Shown: positions 58,017-64,000 of the stretch, piece by piece
How positions within the stretch are numbered: the stretch's first letter is position 1
Layout of the letters: each line of letters begins with the position of its first letter
Assembly: GCA_018384745.1 (NCBI GenBank)
Contig: JAHAYH010000137.1
Coordinates: forward strand, 35,392-99,391
DNA length: 64,000 nucleotides
Origin: Caryophanon sp.
Lineage (GTDB): Bacteria > Bacillota > Bacilli > Bacillales_A > Planococcaceae
Direction of reading: 5' to 3'
Translations under genes and position numbers: made by a program
Notes under the pieces: generated by a model
Told to the model about the DNA's origin: nothing
The model's input: only the letters and a program-made list of their open reading frames with translations
Database searches by the model: none

Positions 58017-58050
58017 TACAGTTGTCTTGACACCTATCTTTACATAAAAT
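58017..58050 (+). promoter_or_regulatory. nadC/nifS divergent region: nifS promoter and candidate NiaR-type site
   Basis: A plus-strand promoter is readable: -35 TTGTCT (58022-58027), spacer 17, -10 TAAAAT (58045-58050). The stretch ACAGTTGTCTTGACACCT contains the half-site GTCTTGACA reminiscent of NiaR (YrxA) boxes in Bacillales nad promoters. The operator call is tentative, from memory of the motif. Confidence 0.45.
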
Positions 58051-58087
58051 GAATAGTTAGACAAGCACAAATTTAAGGGGTGGGTCG

Positions 58088-59194
58088 ATGATTTATTTAG
58101 ATTTTGCTGCAACGACGCCGATGCTTCCACAAGCAATCGAAGCGTATGCACAAGCGGCAACGCAGTTATATGGCAATAGCGCAAGTTTGCATGATGCAGG
58201 TGGGGCAGCAAGTGCGTACGTCGAAGCGGTGCGCCGTCAACTTGCGATGAAGCTACAAGTGTCGGTTGATGGCATTACGTTTACAGGCAGTGGCACGGAA
58301 GCGAATACGCTCGCCATTTGTGCGCTCGCCCTTTCGCAAAAGAAGCGTCATATCATTACGTCATATGCGGAACATACGTCGGTGCAAGCAGCGATGCATT
58401 ATTTGCAGCAGCACGGTTTTACGATTGCACGCCTGCCATTTACGGAACAAGGCGTCGTTGATGTAGCGCAAGTGGAAGCGGCCATTACGCCAAATACAGC
58501 GCTCATTTCCGTGCAACATGTGAACTCAGAAATTGGCACGATTCAGCCTGTGGTACAACTTGCGGCCCTTGCTAAAAAATATGATGTGTTATATCACGTC
58601 GATTGTGTGCAGTCGTTTTGTAAAATCGACGTGCCAAGCGATGTCGATGCCATTACCGTATCCGCGCATAAAATTGGCGGACCGCGTGGCGTCGGTGCGA
58701 TGTATATTAACCCGCGTCGTCGCACCGTACCGCTATTTCCGGGAATGACGCATGAACGCGGACTTCGCGGCGGCACACAAGACGTGCCAAGCATTGTGGC
58801 GTTCGGTGCTGCGATGGCATATTATACGTATGATCTAGACGTACAGTGGGCGTTGCGCCGCACGTTACAGGAGACGTTATCATCACACGTTACGTGGATT
58901 GAAGGACCGAGAAAGCATCAGCTACCGAGCATTGTCGGCGTATGTATAGAAGGGATTGAAGGGCAGCTCGCGATGCTGCAGTGTAACGCTGCGCAAATTG
59001 CGATTTCTACTGGAAGTGCTTGCGACATCACGAGCGCATCCGGCACGAAGGCGATTATAGCGATGGGAAAAACGTTTGATGAAGCGCGTCAATTTTGCCG
59101 CATTTCAATGGGCATGACGACGTGTCATGAGCACATCATTGCGTGTAGTGATGCATTAAATTCTTTAATTCGGTCGCGTCATGCTGTACAATAG
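58088..59194 (+). CDS. nifS: Cysteine desulfurase NifS, nad-locus type
   Basis: PLP cysteine desulfurase; in B. subtilis the homologue next to nadBCA is required for NadA iron-sulfur cluster assembly. 368 residues: MIYLDFAATTPMLP start, the PLP lysine in TVSAHKIGGPRGVGAMY and active-site cysteine in STGSACDITSASGTK. It is divergent from nadC-nadA across about 95 bp. The regulator gene niaR (yrxA), which follows nifS in B. subtilis, is not here. It differs clearly from the ThiI-linked paralogue at 7.5 kb. Confidence 0.93.
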   Translation: MIYLDFAATTPMLPQAIEAYAQAATQLYGNSASLHDAGGAASAYVEAVRRQLAMKLQVSVDGITFTGSGTEANTLAICALALSQKKRHIITSYAEHTSVQAAMHYLQQHGFTIARLPFTEQGVVDVAQVEAAITPNTALISVQHVNSEIGTIQPVVQLAALAKKYDVLYHVDCVQSFCKIDVPSDVDAITVSAHKIGGPRGVGAMYINPRRRTVPLFPGMTHERGLRGGTQDVPSIVAFGAAMAYYTYDLDVQWALRRTLQETLSSHVTWIEGPRKHQLPSIVGVCIEGIEGQLAMLQCNAAQIAISTGSACDITSASGTKAIIAMGKTFDEARQFCRISMGMTTCHEHIIACSDALNSLIRSRHAVQ

Positions 59195-59223
59195 GAGATT
59201 ATGAACAAAAAGGACGGTACGAC

Positions 59224-59982
59224 ATGAAACGAATTGAATCAACACAAAACGCGCAAGTAAAGGCGTGGAAAAAGCTTGCACAATTACGTAAAGAGCGTGA
59301 AAAAATGGGCGAGTACATCATCGAAGGTTTCCATTTAGTCGAGGAAGCATTAAAGAAAAAAGACGACATTTTACATTTAATCGTCACGGACGGTGTCGAC
59401 TTACCGATGCTTTGGGATATTGACGATGTACAGATCGTGGAAGTAACAGAGCCAGTTGCGAAAGAGCTTGCAGAAACGGAAAAAACACAAGGTGTATTTG
59501 CGCATATGCGTCAAGCGGAGCATACAGAAATGGAAATGGCGAGCTGGAAGAAGTTTTTATTAGTGGACGCCGTACAAGACCCAGGCAATATTGGCACGAT
59601 GATTCGTACAGCGGATGCAGCGGGCATTGACGCCGTTATTTTAGGAAAAGGTACAGCGGATCTTTACAATGCGAAAACGTTGCGTTCAGCACAAGGGTCA
59701 CACTTCCACATTCCAGTTGTGCGCGGCGATTTAAACGAGTGGGTAGATCGCTTACAAGACGATGGCATTTCGGTATATGGAACAGCACTTGAACATGCGG
59801 TGCCGTTTACAGATGTCAAGACAGATGGCTCGTTTGCGTTAATCGTCGGGAATGAAGGTTCAGGCATTACGCCGCAAATTTTAGCGAAAACAGATCAAAA
59901 CGTTATCGTGCCGATCAAAGGGCAAGCGGAATCGTTAAACGTTGCTGTTGCTACAGGGATTTTACTGTACGCATTTGCGTAA
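59224..59982 (+). CDS. ysgA: TrmH/SpoU family RNA 2'-O-methyltransferase (YsgA type)
   Basis: SAM-dependent ribose methyltransferase, probably of 23S rRNA. 252 residues: N-terminal substrate-binding domain (1-95; MKRIESTQNAQVKAWKKLAQ) and SPOUT domain with the three motifs DAVQDPGNIGTMIRTADAAG, IVGNEGSGITPQIL and IPIKGQAESLNVAVATGILLY-like end (VPIKGQAESLNVAVA). It lies upstream of pheS as in B. subtilis ysgA-pheS-pheT. The exact target nucleotide cannot be told. Confidence 0.92.
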   Translation: MKRIESTQNAQVKAWKKLAQLRKEREKMGEYIIEGFHLVEEALKKKDDILHLIVTDGVDLPMLWDIDDVQIVEVTEPVAKELAETEKTQGVFAHMRQAEHTEMEMASWKKFLLVDAVQDPGNIGTMIRTADAAGIDAVILGKGTADLYNAKTLRSAQGSHFHIPVVRGDLNEWVDRLQDDGISVYGTALEHAVPFTDVKTDGSFALIVGNEGSGITPQILAKTDQNVIVPIKGQAESLNVAVATGILLYAFA

Positions 59983-59988
59983 TTTTCG

Positions 59989-60017
59989 TTGAAAGTCATT
60001 TTATTGTGCAGTATAAT
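59989..60017 (+). promoter_or_regulatory. pheS-pheT promoter
   Basis: -35 TTGAAA (59989-59994) and perfect -10 TATAAT (60012-60017), spacer 17 nt, just after the ysgA stop codon. Confidence 0.8.
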
Positions 60018-60024
60018 GACAACT

Positions 60025-60272
60025 AATTGAATGAAAACAATAAATGCATTGACCGGGAAGAGTACTGTAATGCCGCATCAACTAGGGAGTAAAAGCCATG
60101 ACTGGAAGCTTTTATGATGACGATTACACGAAGTTCACCCCGCTACGCAGCATGGCAGAAAAGTTATGCCGGTGATGAGCCGTTACGTAAATGAAGTGAT
60201 TGTGGCAACACAATAACTAGGGTGGTACCGCGAAATAGTCCTCGTCCCTTTTTTAGGGGCGAGGTTTTTTTA
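60025..60272 (+). ncRNA. T-box leader of pheS-pheT (tRNA-Phe sensing)
   Basis: Contains the T-box AGGGTGGTACCGCG (60219-60232), a stem I region with AGGGAGTAAAAGCC and a specifier TTC (Phe) at 60134-60136 followed by A. The terminator is CCTCGTCCC / GGGGCGAGG with a T-run (60240-60272). The specifier, T-box and downstream gene agree. Confidence 0.94.
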
Positions 60273-60322
60273 TTGAATCGTCTACGCATGTAGACAACGA
60301 TGTTGAAGGAGGCAATTTTTAC

Positions 60323-61360
60323 ATGGAAGCGCAATTACAACAATTAGAGCAAGAAGTGCTAGCGAAGATCGAAGCAGCTGCTGATTTAAAGGCACTAAAC
60401 GATGTGCGTGTTGCATATTTAGGGAAAAAAGGTCCGATTACGGATTTATTAAAAGGCATGGGGAAACTATCGCCAGAGGAGCGTCCGAAAATGGGTGCGC
60501 TTGTGAACACTGTGCGTGAACGCATTACAGAAAAACTAGAAGCGAAAAAAGCGTTACTCGAAGAAGCAGCGATTACAGCGCAGCTTGAGAGCGAATCAAT
60601 TGACGTATCATTACCAGGTCGTCCAGTAGCAGTTGGGAACCGTCACCCATTAACGCGTGTAATTGAAGAAATCGAAGACTTATTCATCGGCATGGGGTAT
60701 GAAATTGCAGAAGGCCCAGAAGTAGAAAAAGACTACTACAACTTCGAAGCAATGAACTTACCAAAAGGTCACCCAGCACGCGACATGCAAGATTCATTCT
60801 ACATTTCTGAAGAAACATTATTACGTACGCATACATCACCTGTACAAGCGCGTATGATGGAAAAGAAAAAAGGCGAAAACATTCGCATGATCTGCCCAGG
60901 GAAAGTATTCCGTCGTGATAACGATGACGCAACACACTCTCACCAATTTATGCAAATTGAAGGGTTAGTGATCGAAGAAAACATTTCGATGAGCGATTTA
61001 AAAGGCACACTTGATGCGTTAGCGAAAAAAATGTTCGGTGCTGAGCGTGAAATTCGTCTACGCCCATCATTCTTCCCGTTCACAGAGCCTTCAGTAGAGG
61101 TTGACGTATCGTGTCATAAGTGCGGAGGCAAAGGCTGTAACGTATGTAAGTCAACAGGTTGGATTGAAATTTTAGGTGCTGGTATGGTGCATCCGAACGT
61201 GCTTGAAATGGCTGGCTATGATTCGAAAAAAGTATCAGGCTTCGCATTCGGCATCGGCGCAGAGCGTATCGCAATGTTAAAATACGGGGTGGATGATATT
61301 CGTCATTTCTACACAAATGATGTACGTTTCTTAGAGCAATTCCACCGCACAGAACAGTAG
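60323..61360 (+). CDS. pheS: Phenylalanyl-tRNA synthetase alpha subunit
   Basis: Catalytic subunit of the (alpha-beta)2 class II enzyme. 345 residues: N-terminal coiled coil that contacts tRNA-Phe (1-85), then the synthetase core with [28 protein letters not shown], motif 2 [24 protein letters not shown], a Cys-rich [16 protein letters not shown] insert, and motif 3 [26 protein letters not shown] precedes the ATG. The T-box leader controls it, and pheT follows after 11 bp. Confidence 0.98.
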   Translation: MEAQLQQLEQEVLAKIEAAADLKALNDVRVAYLGKKGPITDLLKGMGKLSPEERPKMGALVNTVRERITEKLEAKKALLEEAAITAQLESESIDVSLPGRPVAVGNRHPLTRVIEEIEDLFIGMGYEIAEGPEVEKDYYNFEAMNLPKGHPARDMQDSFYISEETLLRTHTSPVQARMMEKKKGENIRMICPGKVFRRDNDDATHSHQFMQIEGLVIEENISMSDLKGTLDALAKKMFGAEREIRLRPSFFPFTEPSVEVDVSCHKCGGKGCNVCKSTGWIEILGAGMVHPNVLEMAGYDSKKVSGFAFGIGAERIAMLKYGVDDIRHFYTNDVRFLEQFHRTEQ

Positions 61361-61371
61361 GAGGCACAACA

Positions 61372-63777
61372 ATGTTAGTATCATTAAACTGGTTAAAACA
61401 ATATGTGAATACACAAGATTTATCAAATGAAGAATTAGCAGAGCGCATTACGCGTTCAGGGATCGAGGTTGATGCAATTATCGACCGCGCTTCGGGCATT
61501 CAAAACGTTGTCGTAGGCTACGTGGAATCAAAAGAAAAGCACCCAGAGGCAGATCGTTTAAACGTATGTCAAGTAAACGTTGGCGAAGACGGCATCCAAC
61601 AAATCGTTTGCGGTGCACCGAACGTTGATGCAGGTCAAAAAGTAATCGTTGCACGTCCAGGAGCGAAATTACCAGGCGGCATTAAAATTAAAAAATCAAA
61701 GCTACGTGGTCAAGAATCAAACGGCATGATTTGTTCATTACAAGAGCTTGGCATTGAAGGTCGCGTTGTACCGAAAGCTTACGCAGAAGGCATTTACGTA
61801 TTACCAGAAGATGCGGAAGTAGGCAGCGATGCGCTTGCATACTTAGGCTTACGTGACACCGTGTTAGAGCTTGGGTTAACACCAAACCGCTCAGACGCTT
61901 TATCAATGTTAGGTGTTGCATACGAAGTAGCAGCTATTTTAAGCGAAGACGTGACGTTACCAGAAGTAGCGTATACAGCGTCTACTGAAAAAGCAGCAGA
62001 CGTGTTAAAACTACGCGTGGATGCGATCGATGCGAACCCAATGTACGCAGCAAAAGTCATTAAAAACATTAAAGTGCAAGCGTCACCAATGTGGTTACAA
62101 GAGCGTTTAATGGCAGCGGGCGTACGTCCACATAACAACGTAGTCGATATTACAAACTACGTATTAATGGAGTACGGTCAACCACTTCACGCGTTTGACT
62201 ATGATAAATTAGCAACAGGTGAAATCGTTGTTCGCTATGCACAAGACGGTGAAACGATGACGACACTAGATGACCAAGAGCGCACGTTAAAGGCGAACAA
62301 CTTAGTGATCACAAACGGCCAAACGCCACAAGCGATCGCAGGTGTTATGGGCGGTGCAGAATCAGAAGTATCAGAAACGACAACAACAGTTGTGTTAGAA
62401 TCAGCATACTTCAACCCGTTATCAGTGCGTCAAACATCTAAAGAAGTCGGTTTACGTTCAGATTCATCAGCGCGCTTTGAAAAAGGTGTTGACCCGAACC
62501 GTGTGCTAGCAGCGGCAGAGCGTGCAGCACAATTATTAGCAGAGCTTGCCGGTGGTGAAGTGTTAGATGGTACAGTGCTTGTCGATGAGTTAGATAAAAC
62601 ACCAGCACGCGTTGTCGTGTCACCAGACTTCATTAACGGTCGCCTTGGCATGAAAATTTCATTAGAAGAAATGTTAGACATTTTAAACCGTCTACAATTT
62701 GATGTGGAAGCGGCAAATGGCGTATTAATTATTGATGCCCCAACGCGTCGTCAAGACATTAAAATTGAAGAAGACATCGTCGAAGAAATCGCACGTCTTT
62801 ACGGCTACGATGAAATTCCAACGACATTACCAGCATCGAATACACCAGGACGTTTATCGCCATACCAAGCGGCACGTCGTACAGTGCGCAACCATTTAGA
62901 AGGTGTAGGTCTTTACCAAGCGGTGACGTATTCATTAACGTCTGCAGCACTTTCTCAAAAGTTTGCGTTACAAGCGGAGGACACAACGCGTTTATTAATG
63001 CCGATGTCTGAAGAGCGTTCAACATTACGTCAAAGCTTAATTCCGCATTTATTAGAAGCGGCCGCTTACAACGTTGCACGTTCTCAAGAAAACGTCGCAT
63101 TATACGAAATTGGTTCTGTATTTTTAGGGCAAACAGCGGAAGAATTACCGCGCGAAGTTGAGCACGTAGCAGCGGTGATGACAGGTAAATGGGTCGATCA
63201 CGCATGGCAAGGTGAGAAGAAGCCTGTAGACTTCTTCGTCTTAAAAGGAATTATAGAAAGCGTATTTGAAAAATTAGGCTTAGCGTCTCGCGTATCATTT
63301 GTGAAAGCACAAATGGATGGTTTACACCCAGGACGTACAGCGGCAATTTTATTAGACGGTGAGCAAGTCGGTATCATTGGTGGCTTACACCCTCAAGAAC
63401 AAAAAGCATTAGATTTAAAAGAAACGTACGTAATGGAAATGAACTTAGCGGCCATTTTAGCGGCACAAACGGACGTTTTAACATATAAAGCTGTTCCTCG
63501 TTTCCCAGCGATGACACGTGACGTAGCGCTTGTATTAAACCGCGACACAGCGGCAGGCGAAATCGTAGCCATCATCGAAAAAGCGGGCACGAAGTTATTA
63601 AAAGACGTAACGGTATTTGACGTATACGAAGGGGATAAAATGGAAGTAGGTAAAAAGTCAGTTGCCTTCTCATTAACATTCTTTGACCCAGAGCGTACAT
63701 TAACGGTGGAAGAAGTGGAAGCAGCATACAATAAAGTCGTTGCAGCACTTGCGGAAGCTGGCGCAGAAGTACGATAA
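61372..63777 (+). CDS. pheT: Phenylalanyl-tRNA synthetase beta subunit
   Basis: Large subunit providing editing and tRNA anticodon recognition. 801 residues: N-terminal EMAP/tRNA-binding OB domain (about 40-150; VVGYVESKEKHPEADRLNVCQV), B3/B4 editing domain (about 205-385), B5 domain (about 405-475), a catalytic-like core, and the C-terminal ferredoxin-fold anticodon-binding domain (VPRFPAMTRDVALVLNRD). All usual domains are present. It ends in a strong terminator, closing the pheST operon. Confidence 0.98.
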   Translation: MLVSLNWLKQYVNTQDLSNEELAERITRSGIEVDAIIDRASGIQNVVVGYVESKEKHPEADRLNVCQVNVGEDGIQQIVCGAPNVDAGQKVIVARPGAKLPGGIKIKKSKLRGQESNGMICSLQELGIEGRVVPKAYAEGIYVLPEDAEVGSDALAYLGLRDTVLELGLTPNRSDALSMLGVAYEVAAILSEDVTLPEVAYTASTEKAADVLKLRVDAIDANPMYAAKVIKNIKVQASPMWLQERLMAAGVRPHNNVVDITNYVLMEYGQPLHAFDYDKLATGEIVVRYAQDGETMTTLDDQERTLKANNLVITNGQTPQAIAGVMGGAESEVSETTTTVVLESAYFNPLSVRQTSKEVGLRSDSSARFEKGVDPNRVLAAAERAAQLLAELAGGEVLDGTVLVDELDKTPARVVVSPDFINGRLGMKISLEEMLDILNRLQFDVEAANGVLIIDAPTRRQDIKIEEDIVEEIARLYGYDEIPTTLPASNTPGRLSPYQAARRTVRNHLEGVGLYQAVTYSLTSAALSQKFALQAEDTTRLLMPMSEERSTLRQSLIPHLLEAAAYNVARSQENVALYEIGSVFLGQTAEELPREVEHVAAVMTGKWVDHAWQGEKKPVDFFVLKGIIESVFEKLGLASRVSFVKAQMDGLHPGRTAAILLDGEQVGIIGGLHPQEQKALDLKETYVMEMNLAAILAAQTDVLTYKAVPRFPAMTRDVALVLNRDTAAGEIVAIIEKAGTKLLKDVTVFDVYEGDKMEVGKKSVAFSLTFFDPERTLTVEEVEAAYNKVVAALAEAGAEVR

Positions 63778-63787
63778 CAATCATGAA

Positions 63788-63828
63788 GAAACCGACGATG
63801 TTAGCGATTGCTAGCATTGTCGGTTTTT
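63788..63828 (+). terminator. pheS-pheT terminator
   Basis: AAACCGAC...GTCGGTTT with inner TAGC/GCTA stem, then T7. Confidence 0.9.
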
Positions 63829-63900
63829 TTATACCCCTTTGTAACGATGAAACAAAAGTATTTCAAATGATATTTCTTTTTTAAGGAATATTTTCTTAAT

Positions 63901-64000
63901 AAAGGGCTCTTCACCATAACATGGGGTTGCTTTTCACGTCGAGGCAGGCTTTCCGCGGGCGTGGAGGCGAACATGATGTTCGTCATAAGGGCGGTGCCAT
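63901..64000 (+). repeat. Dispersed palindromic repeat, cut by the window end (copy 2)
   Basis: The first 46 bp align with 50963-51010. The rest continues with GGCTTTCCGCGGGCGTGG and a perfect hairpin CGAACAT-g-ATGTTCG (63968-63982), higher in GC than the surroundings. Sequences of this type (TTTCCGCGGGCG) are recalled as common intergenic repeats in Bacillaceae. The element runs off the window, so its full extent and any transposase cannot be judged. Confidence 0.6.

Overview
The window looks like a chromosomal core segment of a low-to-mid GC Firmicute of the order Bacillales, most likely from the Planococcaceae/Caryophanaceae (Lysinibacillus, Solibacillus, Kurthia or Caryophanon relatives). 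The gene order closely follows the tyrS-to-pheT arc of Bacillus subtilis. Strong AGGAGG ribosome binding sites, T-box leaders, an S4-type and an L20-type leader, and Firmicute families (EzrA, DnaI, YtoI, YtpI, YsdABC) support this. The genus is inference.

Layout. 1-5.5 kb: 3' part of tyrS, an unrecognised two-gene operon, rpsD with its leader, msrC, hisJ. 5.6-15.9 kb: ezrA, a cysteine desulfurase plus thiI pair, an acyl-CoA synthetase followed by the C-terminal scrap of a second one, sppA-yteJ, tpx, ytxK, a universal stress protein. 16-20.9 kb: M24 peptidase, ytkL, ytoI, ytpI, nrnA. 20.9-24.9 kb: dnaE, split by a 920-nt group II intron without a maturase gene. 25-27.5 kb: a GntR/FadR-type regulator with two perfect operators ahead of accD-accA. 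27.7-35 kb: central carbon block pfkA-pyk-fxsA, citZ-icd-mdh. 35-38 kb: MaoC-like protein and phoP-phoR. 38-39.1 kb: two unrecognised small genes. 39.2-43.4 kb: polA-mutM-coaE. 43.5-49.9 kb: gapB, nrdR-dnaB-dnaI, T-box thrS. 50-51 kb: a broken chemoreceptor gene. 51-54.5 kb: infC-rpmI-rplT, ysdA, ysdB, ysdC. 54.8-59.2 kb: argF, an unidentified structured RNA-like element, nadC-nadA and a divergent nifS, with nadB missing. 59.2-63.8 kb: a TrmH-family methyltransferase and T-box pheS-pheT. The window ends in a palindromic dispersed repeat.

How it works together. The block joins DNA replication (DnaE, DnaB, DnaI, PolA) to glycolysis, gluconeogenesis and TCA enzymes (PfkA, Pyk, GapB, CitZ, Icd, Mdh), fatty-acid initiation (AccDA), and translation (TyrS, ThrS, PheST, IF3, L35, L20, S4). 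Regulation visible in the DNA includes two T-boxes, two ribosomal-protein leaders, FadR-like operators before accDA, and CcpN-like sites on the gapB promoter.

The most unusual items are the maturase-less group II intron placed in the catalytic KMDFLGL motif of dnaE, so that an essential polymerase depends on RNA splicing, and the 230-nt structured, terminator-ended element between argF and nadA, which matches no RNA family I recognise. Smaller signs of decay are the MCP deletion, the acyl-CoA ligase scrap and two diverged copies of a dispersed repeat.
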